Assembly: GCA_902626575.1 (NCBI GenBank)
Contig: CACOFY010000004.1
Location: 1-55,916, forward strand
From: an uncultured Pelagibacteraceae bacterium
Lineage (GTDB): Bacteria > Pseudomonadota > Alphaproteobacteria > Pelagibacterales > Pelagibacteraceae
Direction of reading: 5' to 3'
DNA: 55,916 nt
The number at the start of each line of letters is the position of its first letter. The stretch's first letter is position 1. The translations under genes were made by a program, and so were the position numbers. Positions 26,061 to 35,350 of the stretch are shown here, one piece after another. Below the pieces are notes generated by a model, which worked only from the letters and a program-made list of their open reading frames with translations, was not told where the DNA came from and did no database searches.

Positions 26061-26816
26061 ATGCAAAATTTAAAAAATAATTTAATTACAATTATTACTG
26101 TTGTAAAAAATTCTGAGCAAACAATAGAAAAATCCATTCAAAGTGTATTAAGCCAAAAATATGACAACATTGAGTATATAATTCTAGATGGTGGTTCAAC
26201 TGATAAAACTTCTGAAATTATAAAAAAATATCAAGAAAAAATTGATAAAATAATTGTTGAGAGAGATAAAGGTATTTGGGACGCTATGAATAAAGGGATA
26301 GAAATTGCAAATGGAGATATTATAGGTTTTTTAAATGCGGATGACTTCTATTATCCAAATGCTCTAAATTTAGTAAATGATTATTTTATTAATAATAAAA
26401 TTGATTTTTTATTTGGTAGTGTAAAAAAATATAAATTATTACACGGATATAAACCATGGAAAATCAAATTTAGTTTTGGTTTTTATACATCTCATTCTGT
26501 AGGTTTTTTTATCAAAAGAGAAAGGCACATCGAGGTCGGTAAATACAATCTTAATTATCTAAGTTCTGATTTAGATTTTTTTTACAGAATGATTGTTAAT
26601 TTTAAGCTGAAAGGGATATCTACAAAGAAAGAGGAAGTTTTAGGTGAATTTTCAAAAGGAGGATTTTCATCAAAAATAAATTATATTACACATTTAGATG
26701 ATTTAAATAAAATTAGATTAAATAATAATCAAAATAAAATTTTTGTTTATATGCTATACATTTTCAAGATAATAAAAAAACCATATAAATTTTTTTCTTC
26801 GTTAAACTCTAAATAA
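26061..26816 (+). CDS. Family 2 glycosyltransferase
   Basis: A 251-residue GT2 starting at ATG 26061 (MQNLKNNLITIITVVKNSEQ). A longer frame begins at 25992, but its 23 extra residues overlap the opposite gene and lie before the first strand of the fold, so the internal start is preferred. YIILDGGSTDKT, ERDKGIWDAMNKGIEIANGD and GFLNADDFYYPNAL mark the WcaA/WcaE-like subgroup; the YTSHSVGFFIKRE segment is the usual acceptor-side motif. Single plus-strand gene; ends 3 bases before the convergent rmlC. Confidence 0.87.
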   Translation: MQNLKNNLITIITVVKNSEQTIEKSIQSVLSQKYDNIEYIILDGGSTDKTSEIIKKYQEKIDKIIVERDKGIWDAMNKGIEIANGDIIGFLNADDFYYPNALNLVNDYFINNKIDFLFGSVKKYKLLHGYKPWKIKFSFGFYTSHSVGFFIKRERHIEVGKYNLNYLSSDLDFFYRMIVNFKLKGISTKKEEVLGEFSKGGFSSKINYITHLDDLNKIRLNNNQNKIFVYMLYIFKIIKKPYKFFSSLNSK

Positions 26817-26819
26817 TTT

Positions 26820-27350
26820 TTACAATGTTTTTTGAATTTTTCTAAATTCTTCAAAGCTTTGATGTGATTTATCTCTTTTCGACAAAATAGGCCTTTTTGT
26901 CATCCATTTTATTTTTAATCCGTTGTCATTAAATTTAATCCCGCTCTCATATTTTGCATTTCTATACTTCTCCAAATGATATAAAACAGAACATTTGTTT
27001 GATAAACATTCATAACCATGAGCATAATGACTTGGAATAAATAATGCATCTCCTTCATTTAAAATAAATTTGGAGACTTTGCCAAAGTTTCGAGAAGTTT
27101 TTTTTAAATTTACTACAACATCTAGAATTTTTCCATCAACAACATAGATAAATTTTGTTTGTTTATCTTTAATTTGAAAATGTAATCCCCTGATAACGTT
27201 TTTTTTTGATTTTGCTAAAGCTGTAAATTTTACTTTAAGGTTGAATTTTTTTTTTAGAAAAATCTCTTGAAAAAAACCTCTTTTATCAAAAAAAATTTTT
27301 TGCTTAATTATTATGGGACTAGAAATTTTGTCTAAATTTAAATTTTTCAT
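26820..27350 (-). CDS. rfbC: dTDP-4-dehydrorhamnose 3,5-epimerase family protein
   Basis: A 176-residue RmlC-type cupin that epimerises C3 and C5 of a 4-keto-6-deoxy nucleotide sugar. It has FFDKRGFFQEIF, the catalytic RGLHFQ His, YVVDGKILDVVVNLKK, FIPSHYAHGYECL and the distal NDNGLKIKW. No rmlA, rmlB or rmlD is in the window, so either those are elsewhere or the substrate differs from dTDP-rhamnose precursor. It abuts the upstream UDP-GlcA epimerase-like gene without spacing, last in a five-gene minus-strand block. Confidence 0.88.
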   Translation of the reverse strand: MKNLNLDKISSPIIIKQKIFFDKRGFFQEIFLKKKFNLKVKFTALAKSKKNVIRGLHFQIKDKQTKFIYVVDGKILDVVVNLKKTSRNFGKVSKFILNEGDALFIPSHYAHGYECLSNKCSVLYHLEKYRNAKYESGIKFNDNGLKIKWMTKRPILSKRDKSHQSFEEFRKIQKTL

Positions 27351-28304
27351 TTATATTTTATTTTTAATGTAGTTGTTAATTGTTTTTTTTAAACCATTTT
27401 CTAAATCTGTAAACTTAATTTTTCCAAAAATTTTTTTTAATTTAGTATTGCTTCCATGAGTTTTATACATTTCCCCTTTTACAAACATTGTTTTTTTTAA
27501 TAAATTTTTTTTTGCTGGATAGTGTTTCAATATAATTCTTATTAACTTTTTTGTTAAAATTGGTTTTGATCTACAAAGATTTATTATCGTATTAGTAATT
27601 TCTTTTTTTAGAGATTTTTCTAAAATTTTCACAACATCATCAACAAAGGTGAAATCCCTAAAGTTTAAACCATTATTATGAATATTAATTAACTTATTTA
27701 ATTTTATATGGTTTAGAAATTTATGAATAAACATATCGGGTCGTCCATAAGGACCAAATACTGTAAAAAATCTAAAAATTATAAAATTTGTTCTACTTCT
27801 AAGAAAAGTTTTATTTACAATTCCTTCAGATTTTAATTTTGTTTTTGCATAAACATTTTTTGGATTTAGTTTAGCATTTTCTAAAATAGGAAAGTTTTTT
27901 TGATCTCCATAAACGGAGCTTGATGATCCAAATATAAACTTTTTAATTTTAAAATCTTTAGAAATTTTACATAATGTTTTTGTAGCATTTGTATTATTTA
28001 CATAATAACTTTTAGGATTTTTAAAAGAGTATAAAACACCGGGTTGCCCAGCTAAATGTATTACAGCATTAGGAAGAAATTTTTGAAAAACTTTTTTTAA
28101 CTTTTGTTTATTATTAATATCAATTTTGTTAAAAAAAAAATTTCTGTTCTTTTTTAATATTGATAATCTTTTTTTTTTTATATTTTTTGAATAATAATTA
28201 TTATGACTGTCTATCCCGATCACAATATATTTTCTTTTTATTAAAAATTTAGAGATATGAAAGCCTATAAACCCCGAACTCCCAGTAATTAGAATTTTTT
28301 TCAT
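27351..28304 (-). CDS. NAD-dependent epimerase, UDP-glucuronate 4-epimerase-like
   Basis: A 317-residue extended SDR with ILITGSSGFIGFHISKFL, then GIDSHNNYYSKNIKKKRL (the NNYY...LKxxR stretch typical of UDP-glucuronate 4-epimerases), HLAGQPGVLYSFKNP, catalytic SSSSVYG and YAKTK, and FFTVFGPYGRPDMFIHKF. Such enzymes make UDP-galacturonate for surface glycans. Subgroup assignment is by these motifs; a different UDP-hexose substrate is possible. No gap to the aminotransferase upstream or rmlC downstream. Confidence 0.85.
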   Translation of the reverse strand: MKKILITGSSGFIGFHISKFLIKRKYIVIGIDSHNNYYSKNIKKKRLSILKKNRNFFFNKIDINNKQKLKKVFQKFLPNAVIHLAGQPGVLYSFKNPKSYYVNNTNATKTLCKISKDFKIKKFIFGSSSSVYGDQKNFPILENAKLNPKNVYAKTKLKSEGIVNKTFLRSRTNFIIFRFFTVFGPYGRPDMFIHKFLNHIKLNKLINIHNNGLNFRDFTFVDDVVKILEKSLKKEITNTIINLCRSKPILTKKLIRIILKHYPAKKNLLKKTMFVKGEMYKTHGSNTKLKKIFGKIKFTDLENGLKKTINNYIKNKI

Positions 28305-29396
28305 TTAGTTTCTGAAAAATTGTTTAATTTTTTTTGATATATGTAATATTTCTTTTTCAGAATGTTCCTCAGAAATAGGTAAACTTAAAATTTTTTTTCC
28401 TAATTTGTCACTATTGGCTAATTTTTTTCCATTTGGAAAAAAATTAAGTTCATTTAACATGTATGGATAATGAATCATGGTATCAATTTTATTATTTTTT
28501 AGATATTTTCTTAATCTATCTCTTTTGTTTGTTCTAATTACAAATTGATGATAAGCACAAGAAATATTTTTTTCTAAATTAAAAAGTTTTATTTCATTTA
28601 AATTTTTAAGTTCTTTATAGTATATCTTAGCTAAATAATTTCGTCTTAATAAAACTTTGTTAAAATTTTTTAATTTTATATTCAATATACCAGCCTGTAT
28701 TGTATCAAGTCTTGAATTTCTGCCAGGAAATTTATGATCATATTTGTGAAGTGCGCCATGATTTCTAGCTCTTAAACAATAATTCTTTAACTTATCTGAA
28801 TTAGTAACTATAGCTCCACCGTCACCAAAAGCTCCTAAATTTTTGCCAGGAAAAAAACTAAAAGTTCCTATATCACCCAATGTTCCAACATGCTTTTTTC
28901 CAATTTTACTACCATGTGCTTGAGCACAATCTTCAATTATTTTAATATTTTTATTTTTAATTAATTTTTTTATCTTTATTACATTAGTTGGAATTCCATA
29001 TAAGTGAACAGCGATAATAGCTCGCGTTTTATTTGAGATTTTTTTTTTTAAATCTATTAAGGAAATTGAATAATCATTTAAATTAATATCACAGAAAACT
29101 AATTTATGACCGTTGTTTACAACTGCTTCAGCAGTAGCTATCCAAGTATTTACTGGAACGATTATTTCTGATCCTTTCTTTAAATTTAGTGACTTTAATG
29201 CAATTTCTAAAGCATCAGTTCCATTAGCTAAAGAAATACAATTATTAGCATTAGTAAATTTTGCAAAATTTTTTTCAAACTTTTCTACCTCTTTACCGCC
29301 AACAAAATTTGAACCTTTGACCAAAGTGTTAATTTTGCTTAAAATCTGTCTCTTTTGTGGCGCTAGTTTATATAAATTTGTAAATTTTACTTTCAT
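28305..29396 (-). CDS. DegT/DnrJ/EryC1-type sugar aminotransferase
   Basis: A 363-residue PLP enzyme that aminates a keto nucleotide sugar. ANGTDALEIALKSLNLKKG, VPVNTWIATAEAVV, DCAQAHGSKI, and SFFPGKNLGAFGDGGAI with the PLP lysine are visible, followed by RNHGALHKYDHKFPGRNSRL. Full length. Members such as WbpE, FdtB and QdtB set an amino group at C3; position here is not certain. It is third in the block epimerase-GT4-DegT-epimerase-rmlC, implying production of one amino sugar and its transfer. Confidence 0.93.
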   Translation of the reverse strand: MKVKFTNLYKLAPQKRQILSKINTLVKGSNFVGGKEVEKFEKNFAKFTNANNCISLANGTDALEIALKSLNLKKGSEIIVPVNTWIATAEAVVNNGHKLVFCDINLNDYSISLIDLKKKISNKTRAIIAVHLYGIPTNVIKIKKLIKNKNIKIIEDCAQAHGSKIGKKHVGTLGDIGTFSFFPGKNLGAFGDGGAIVTNSDKLKNYCLRARNHGALHKYDHKFPGRNSRLDTIQAGILNIKLKNFNKVLLRRNYLAKIYYKELKNLNEIKLFNLEKNISCAYHQFVIRTNKRDRLRKYLKNNKIDTMIHYPYMLNELNFFPNGKKLANSDKLGKKILSLPISEEHSEKEILHISKKIKQFFRN

Positions 29397-29420
29397 TTTT
29401 TTTAATATTTTAAATAAAAA

Positions 29421-30587
29421 TTAATTGATTATATCAATATATTTTTTCTCATATTTTTCAATTTTTAAACTTAATTTTTTTTGATTTCTTTCAAAAGAAA
29501 TATTTCTGATTTTAAATTTTTTTTCCTCTAGCACTTTAGTCAAAATTTTTGATAAATTCTTACTATTTTTTGGATCAAAAAAAATAGCATTATCAGGTTT
29601 TTGTTCAAAATGTACACTGATTTTTGATAAAATGATCTTTTTATTGTAAGCTTTTGCTTGCTCAACTGTACTACTCCATCCCTCAAAAAAAGATGGATTT
29701 AAAATTGCCTTTGAATGATAAATTAAACTCATTACATCTATGAATGGCAATGTTCCTAAATATACATAATTTTTTTGAAGCCTATTTTGTTTAATTTTCT
29801 TCATTAAATTTTCAAAATGATTAGGTCTTCTGTAATCATGTTTAGATCCAGTTGAATAGATATGAACATTATTCAGTTTGTTTTTAATTTTTAAATATTT
29901 CAGTGCATCAATCACTACTTTATGATTTTTATGTACCCAATATTGATTTGGCAGGTAAAAAAAATTTTTCTTTAAATTATATTTCTTTTTTAAGTAAGAA
30001 AAGCTTCTTAATTTGTTTGGACTAGGTAATACAAAGCTAAAACTATTAATTATTATTTTTTTTTGTGGAATGTATAAAATTTTTTTTAAGTCGTTATATG
30101 CACTTTTGCTGCTTAATAATATTTTATATGCGTGTTTTTTATATAAAAATATATTTAATCTTCTTAAAAACTTATACTTTAAAGAAAACAAATTTTTAAG
30201 GTGAATAAATTGAAAATCAGGTATCCACACAATACTTTTTGAAACGCTATTGAAACCTGTTGCTATATCTGTATGTGACACAAAATTAATTTTATTTTGA
30301 ATTAAAAACTTTTCTAAATAATAAGTTTTTCCTATTAGTATTAGTAAAATTTTATCTAAAATTTTACAGAAAATACTTCTGTTGAAAAAATCTTTATTCT
30401 CTATAATTTCAATAAATTTGTTTAATGAAAATTTTGTTATATCTTTTTTTGAGTTGGTAATTATTACAATCTTTATTTTTGTTGAAATATCTTTATTTTT
30501 TGCGAGCGAATTTATCAAATTTAATATAACATTTACTCCACCAAGCCATGTCCTATTAAAGTGTATAAAAAAAGCAAGTCTAACCAT
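29421..30587 (-). CDS. Family 4 (GT-B) glycosyltransferase
   Basis: A 388-residue GT-B protein. The N-domain begins LAFFIHFNRTWLGGVNVILN; the C-domain shows PNQYWVHKNHKVVIDAL, VYLGTLPFIDVMSLIYHSKA and NPSFFEGWSSTVEQAKAYNK, where FEGWSSTVEQA is the E-x7-E type motif of GT4 retaining enzymes. Its start lies 8 bases inside the end of the upstream epimerase gene, so translation is coupled. Likely transfers the sugar made by its neighbours. Confidence 0.88.
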   Translation of the reverse strand: MVRLAFFIHFNRTWLGGVNVILNLINSLAKNKDISTKIKIVIITNSKKDITKFSLNKFIEIIENKDFFNRSIFCKILDKILLILIGKTYYLEKFLIQNKINFVSHTDIATGFNSVSKSIVWIPDFQFIHLKNLFSLKYKFLRRLNIFLYKKHAYKILLSSKSAYNDLKKILYIPQKKIIINSFSFVLPSPNKLRSFSYLKKKYNLKKNFFYLPNQYWVHKNHKVVIDALKYLKIKNKLNNVHIYSTGSKHDYRRPNHFENLMKKIKQNRLQKNYVYLGTLPFIDVMSLIYHSKAILNPSFFEGWSSTVEQAKAYNKKIILSKISVHFEQKPDNAIFFDPKNSKNLSKILTKVLEEKKFKIRNISFERNQKKLSLKIEKYEKKYIDIIN

Positions 30588-31512
30588 TATAATAATCTGA
30601 CTTAAACCATTTAATATACTTATCTAAACCATCGTAAAATTTTGTTTTTGGCTGCCAATTGAAATTTTTAACATTTTTACTACTTGCTACCATTCTCTTT
30701 GGATTATTTTTATAACCAAATTTATTAAACTTTGGAGATATCTTAATATCTAACTTTTTTTTAATATACGAAATAACTTCTCTAATTTTTATTCCTTTTC
30801 CCGTGCCTACATTTATAATTTTAAAACCTTTAAATTTTTTATTCAAAACTTTATTTATTAAATCACAAAAATCACTAATATAAATGTAATCTCTTATTTC
30901 GTTGCCAGTTCCAAAAAAAATATTTTTATTTTGAATAATTTTGATACATGCATCATGTATAAATTGTCTGTTCAGACCTGGTCCAAAAATTGTGGTTACT
31001 CTCAAAATTAAAATATCTATTTGATGTTTTTTAAAATAATTAAAGCACAATTTTTCAGCTAAAAATTTATTTCTAGCATAATTGGATATTGGTCTAATCT
31101 TTGTTTTTTCAGTTACTTTTTTTAAATTGTTATTGCCATACACTGCTGCTGACGAAATAAAAATAACCTTTGTTTTTTTTTTATTTATTAAAATATTATC
31201 CAAAACGTATTTGATACTTAAAACATTTTTTTTATAATCTTGAGTTTTTGATATCGAATTTATTTGATTTGTTATAGGTGAAGTTCCTCCTGCACAATGT
31301 ACTACATAATCAAAATTGTAATTACTAAATCTATTCAATAACCTTTTATTAAGATTGCCATTTATATTTTTTTTATAACCCCACTTTCCATACTGATTTT
31401 TTGTTTTCCAATTACCTCTTCCAACTCCATAACAAATTATTTTTTTTTGATTCAAATTTCTTGCAAGATTTCTTGCTAAATAACCTTCAGAGCCTGTAAT
31501 TAAAACTTTCAT
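30580..31512 (-). CDS. NAD-dependent epimerase/reductase (SDR)
   Basis: A 310-residue extended SDR: VLITGSEGYLARNLARNL (glycine motif with YLA in place of the common FIG), CAGGTSPITNQ, catalytic FISSAAVYG and YARNK, TIFGPGLNRQFIHD, and FFGTGNEIRDYIYISDF. Final product unknown; 4-reductases and epimerases of this subgroup share the motifs. First gene of its five-gene block, facing a 165-base divergent spacer that contains TATAAT at 31601-31606 but no matching -35. Confidence 0.83.
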   Translation of the reverse strand: MKVLITGSEGYLARNLARNLNQKKIICYGVGRGNWKTKNQYGKWGYKKNINGNLNKRLLNRFSNYNFDYVVHCAGGTSPITNQINSISKTQDYKKNVLSIKYVLDNILINKKKTKVIFISSAAVYGNNNLKKVTEKTKIRPISNYARNKFLAEKLCFNYFKKHQIDILILRVTTIFGPGLNRQFIHDACIKIIQNKNIFFGTGNEIRDYIYISDFCDLINKVLNKKFKGFKIINVGTGKGIKIREVISYIKKKLDIKISPKFNKFGYKNNPKRMVASSKNVKNFNWQPKTKFYDGLDKYIKWFKSDYYNG

Positions 31513-31677
31513 AATGTTATTACTTTTTTAAGTCTAATCATTTTATTTTTGTAATTCTGAAACTTTATAAAATTTTTTATAATTATTATTTTGGGATCAT
31601 TATAATATGTTTGTGGCAATAATACCGCAAATATTATTTTTTATTGAAAAAATATATTTAATAAATATAAATACGAA

Positions 31678-32322
31678 ATGTCTTTTAAGGAACATTATGA
31701 TGAAAAATACTTTAGTTGGCAAAAACTTGTAGGTCAATTTGGTGGAGAAGCAAATAAAATAAAATTTGATAATTTTATTAAAGAAAATCAAAAAGTTTTA
31801 GACTTTGGTTGTGGCGGAGGTTATTTGCTATCTTCATATAAAAATATAGAAAAATTTGGTGTGGAAATTAATGATGTTGCAAGTGATGTTGCTAAAAAAA
31901 ACGGACTTAAAATTTATAAAACGTCAAAAGATTTACCAAGTGATTACTTTGACACAATAATCTCTAACCATGCGTTAGAGCATTGTGATAATCCTTTTAT
32001 AGAACTAAAAGAGTTGTACAGATCTTTAAAATCCAAAGGGACAATTTGTATTTGTGTTCCATGTGATAATATCAAATATAAATATAATAAAGATGATGTA
32101 CACAAACATCTTTATTCTTGGTCTCCAAGTAATTTAGGTAACATACTTTTTACTGTCGGTTTCAAAGTTCTTGAAACTAAACCATTTAGATCTAGATGGT
32201 TTCCATTCAGATACAGATTAAAGAAATATATGAGCTGGTCAGTTTTTCATTTTTTATGCAGGATTTGGTCTCGATTTGATAATATTCAATATCAGATTTT
32301 AGCAATTGCAAAAAAAGATTAA
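31678..32322 (+). CDS. Class I SAM-dependent methyltransferase
   Basis: A 214-residue Rossmann-fold methyltransferase. Motif I is VLDFGCGGGYLLSS, with acidic residue after the second strand in FGVEIND; post-motif TIISNHALEHCDNPF and the FLxxxxxL-type LKELYRSLKSKGTICICVPC follow. The C-terminus (HKHLYSWSPSNLGNILFTVG) is typical of methyltransferases in O-antigen clusters. Acceptor unknown. It stands alone upstream of the phosphate-polymer cassette, from which it is separated by about 100 bases with a possible promoter. Confidence 0.87.
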   Translation: MSFKEHYDEKYFSWQKLVGQFGGEANKIKFDNFIKENQKVLDFGCGGGYLLSSYKNIEKFGVEINDVASDVAKKNGLKIYKTSKDLPSDYFDTIISNHALEHCDNPFIELKELYRSLKSKGTICICVPCDNIKYKYNKDDVHKHLYSWSPSNLGNILFTVGFKVLETKPFRSRWFPFRYRLKKYMSWSVFHFLCRIWSRFDNIQYQILAIAKKD

Positions 32323-32366
32323 ATTTCCTGGTAAATTATTTAAAATATCAAAAAAAATTATTCATG

Positions 32367-32397
32367 TTGACAAAATATGTTATGAGTTTAGCCTAAT
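32367..32397 (+). promoter_or_regulatory. Putative promoter of the DUF4956-CotH-PPase-VTC operon
   Basis: A perfect TTGACA at 32367-32372 is followed after 19 bases by CCTAAT at 32392-32397. The -35 is striking in this A+T-rich spacer; the -10 is weak and the spacing long. It would start a transcript about 20 bases before the operon's first ATG at 32425. Confidence 0.3.
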
Positions 32398-32424
32398 CAA
32401 CAAAACTTATTTTTAAAATTAAAG

Positions 32425-33060
32425 ATGAATTTATTACTATCTCAATCTTTTCTTGAATTTACTGGTACAGTATTTTTTGGTTTTCTTGTTTTTGTAACAT
32501 TAATTTACATCAAACAAAAATGGGTAAATACTATGTCGTACTTTATTACCTTCTTATTATTACCCGCAACAACTTATGTTATAACAAAAGTTATAGCTAA
32601 TAATCTTGCTTTATCATTAGGAATGATAGGAGCATTATCTATAGTGAGATTTCGTAACCCTGTAAAAAGCCCTTTGGAGTTGGTAATGTATTTTTCATTA
32701 ATAACTATTGGTATTGCAATGGGTGTAAATCATTTTTGGAGCATTGTATTCGAGATAATGTTAATCTTAATTTTATTATTTTCTTATTATCTTGATAAAA
32801 TTTTAAAAAAAACCAATTTAAGATTATTTGAATATTCATTTAATTCCAACGATGGTTTAAGTGTAAATATTTTAGAAGTAGAAACTGATATACCATTAAG
32901 TATACTCGACAACAGTCCACACTTAATTTATTTTTCAAAATCAGATAATATAAATCATTACAAGCTGGGTATTCAAAATAAAGATGAATTAAAAAAAACT
33001 GTTGATGATTTAAAAGACAACAAAAGTATAAAAAACATTGAAGTCCAATATTCTAATTAA
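32425..33060 (+). CDS. DUF4956 membrane protein of a phosphate-polymer operon
   Basis: A 211-residue protein with about four N-terminal membrane helices (within residues 10-125) and a C-terminal soluble domain. The loop LGMIGALSIVRFRNPVKSP is the hallmark of DUF4956, a family with no defined biochemical function whose genes often lie next to VTC polyphosphate polymerase and CotH kinase genes. That is the case here: it opens a four-gene operon and its end overlaps the CotH start by 23 bases. A transport or membrane-anchor role for the polymerase is inference. Ends on both sides are clear and length is typical. Confidence 0.88.
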   Translation: MNLLLSQSFLEFTGTVFFGFLVFVTLIYIKQKWVNTMSYFITFLLLPATTYVITKVIANNLALSLGMIGALSIVRFRNPVKSPLELVMYFSLITIGIAMGVNHFWSIVFEIMLILILLFSYYLDKILKKTNLRLFEYSFNSNDGLSVNILEVETDIPLSILDNSPHLIYFSKSDNINHYKLGIQNKDELKKTVDDLKDNKSIKNIEVQYSN

Positions 33061-35350
33061 AATATTATTATTTTTAATAATTTTTTCAAAAACTTCTATT
33101 GCGGAATGTATTAATTTAAAAAAAGATACTTTTTCAAAAGACATAAAATCTCTAGAAATAAAAATTAATAATGAGAGAGGTTTTTTAACAGAAATAAGTA
33201 GGAAGCTAATTAATTATCATAAAGAAGAATATCAAAATTTTGATAGAAAAAAAAAGTATAAATCTGAATTAATTATAAATTATAAAGATGGGGCAATATG
33301 TAAGTTTCGCTCAACTATAAGAGCTCATGGAGATCAGGCAGATCATATTGATTTGATAGACGGAACTCCCACCTCTAGTTTAAGAGTTAATCTAAGAGAG
33401 GGTAACATAAAAAATATAACTAAATTTATTTTATTCAGACCAAAATCAAGAAACTCAGATAATGAAATTTTTGTTACAACTTTATTAAACAATTTAGGAT
33501 TCTTGTCTCCTAGAAGTTTTTATATAAATGTAAAAGTAAGTGGAAAAACAAATAAATATATTTTTCAAGAAAATTTAAAAAAAGAATTTTTAGAATTTCA
33601 CGAAAAAATAGAGGGGCCTATAGTTGAAAAAAATGAAGATTTTTGGATTAACCCTGAAATTTTACAAATGAGCAGGATCACAAATAAAGAATGGATTAAG
33701 ATGGAAAAATCTAATTTGATGTCAACAATAGAGGCAATGAAAAAACAAAATAAGATTTTATTGCATTCATTCAATTATACTAAAAATATTAGAAAAGATC
33801 ATATTTTGAGATATCAAAAAAGTTTTTTCTCTGAAGACGAATATAAACATCTTTCGACTTTTGACGCGCTTATGTTTGCTCTTGATATGTGGCATGGATT
33901 AACCTTTGATGATAGAAGATTTTATTATGATCCAATTTATTCAGTGTTTGAGCCAATTTATTATGATGGTATGTCAAAAATACTTTCAAAAATTGGATAT
34001 AATGTAAAAACAGAGAGATATGAGATTCAATTGGGGAAAGGTTTGGGTCCAGAACCATTATTTTATGATGACAACGACTACGATCCAAATTTATACACTA
34101 ATTATGTTAGTGATAGTGCTATTTTTGGCTCAAATCATGCAATTAATAAAATTAAAAATATAAATAAAAAAAAACTACTTTTAAATTTAAAAAAAAATGG
34201 ACTATCTAATTTTGATGAAAAAAATTTAGAAGTTGTACTTAATTTTATAGTTCAAAGACTTAATTTAATTAAAAATGCAAATATATCTAAGTTTGATAAT
34301 CCTGTAGAAGGAAATATATTTGCAAAATATAAAAAAAACATGAAAGGTCTTGATTACAATAAATATCTTGTATTCTTAAATAATATTTTAAATGAAAATG
34401 GAAAACGTACATTTGAAATTGAAATATGTAATTATGACTTAAAAAATTGTCAAATTTTCAAAATAGATGAAAGTGAAATTAACCTTTTATTAGAGCAAAA
34501 AGAATTTAGAAAAAAATATGTTATTTTTTTAGCTTTACCAAAAAAAGATTACGTTATGGGTAACTTAAAAGCTAAAAATGATATTTTTAATAATAAATTT
34601 AATTTAATTCAATTTAATAATAAAATAAATGTTGCTTTCTCAAATGATGTTAAAATTTTTTTTAATGAGAATAAAAGAGAATTAAATATTAACTACTTTA
34701 GCAATAAGTCTAGGGTAATTATATATAAATCAAAATTAGTAAATTTAAAAATTAATATGCAAAATTTATCTAAAACTAATGAGGTCTTCTCTAAGAAGAT
34801 TAATGGTTTAACTGGTTGTTTAACAATAATTGATTCTGAAATTTCAAACCTAACTGTATCTGGGTCTAATTTTTATTGTGAGGATACTTTAAATTTTATT
34901 AGATCTAAGGGTGATATTGAAAATATTGATATAAATAATGCTATTTCAGATGGTGTGGACGCAGATTTTTCATTTTTAAAAATTAAAAATATTTCAGTGA
35001 GAGAAACTCTTAACGACTGCGCAGATTTTTCTTACGGAAATTATAATATTAAATTTTCAGAATTCATAAATTGTGGCGATAAAGCAGCATCAGTAGGTGA
35101 AAAATCACAGATGAATTTTAATAAAATTTTTATTTCAAATAGCAACACTGGTATTGCTAGCAAAGACTCCTCAAAAACGGATGTAATAATCGCTTCAATT
35201 CAAAATGTAAGAGAATGTTTTGCTGCATACAATAAAAAGCAAGAATTTGATGGGGCAGCTATAAATATCCAAAATTCTTTTTGCAGTAATTTTTATAAAA
35301 AAAAAATCCAAGATAATTTTTCGAACATTACAATTAATAATGAAAACTAA
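33038..35350 (+). CDS. Secreted CotH kinase-like protein with C-terminal beta-helix domain
   Basis: A 770-residue exported protein. A TTG start at 33038 gives a signal peptide (ILIKILLFLIIFSKTSIA, cleavage near residue 22). Residues about 60-330 resemble the CotH atypical kinase: TKFILFRPKSRNSDNEIF, NLGFLSPRSFYINVKVSGK, YIFQENLKKEFLEFHEK, and the acidic pair in GLTFDDRRFYYDP and EPIYYDGMSK that match catalytic and metal Asp positions of CotH. From about 550 to 740 lies a right-handed beta-helix-like region with degenerate repeats (SDGVDADFSFLKIKNI, LNDCADFSYGN, CGDKAASVGEKS, NSNTGIASKDSS). CotH kinases phosphorylate proteins in spores and elsewhere; target here unknown. Confidence 0.82.
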   Translation: MKSNILIKILLFLIIFSKTSIAECINLKKDTFSKDIKSLEIKINNERGFLTEISRKLINYHKEEYQNFDRKKKYKSELIINYKDGAICKFRSTIRAHGDQADHIDLIDGTPTSSLRVNLREGNIKNITKFILFRPKSRNSDNEIFVTTLLNNLGFLSPRSFYINVKVSGKTNKYIFQENLKKEFLEFHEKIEGPIVEKNEDFWINPEILQMSRITNKEWIKMEKSNLMSTIEAMKKQNKILLHSFNYTKNIRKDHILRYQKSFFSEDEYKHLSTFDALMFALDMWHGLTFDDRRFYYDPIYSVFEPIYYDGMSKILSKIGYNVKTERYEIQLGKGLGPEPLFYDDNDYDPNLYTNYVSDSAIFGSNHAINKIKNINKKKLLLNLKKNGLSNFDEKNLEVVLNFIVQRLNLIKNANISKFDNPVEGNIFAKYKKNMKGLDYNKYLVFLNNILNENGKRTFEIEICNYDLKNCQIFKIDESEINLLLEQKEFRKKYVIFLALPKKDYVMGNLKAKNDIFNNKFNLIQFNNKINVAFSNDVKIFFNENKRELNINYFSNKSRVIIYKSKLVNLKINMQNLSKTNEVFSKKINGLTGCLTIIDSEISNLTVSGSNFYCEDTLNFIRSKGDIENIDINNAISDGVDADFSFLKIKNISVRETLNDCADFSYGNYNIKFSEFINCGDKAASVGEKSQMNFNKIFISNSNTGIASKDSSKTDVIIASIQNVRECFAAYNKKQEFDGAAINIQNSFCSNFYKKKIQDNFSNITINNEN

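Noticed and set aside
31601..31606. Perfect TATAAT in the spacer before the methyltransferase gene
   Set aside because: No -35 element at 16-18 bases; in such A+T-rich DNA this hexamer is expected by chance. The same holds for TATAAT at 37652-37657.
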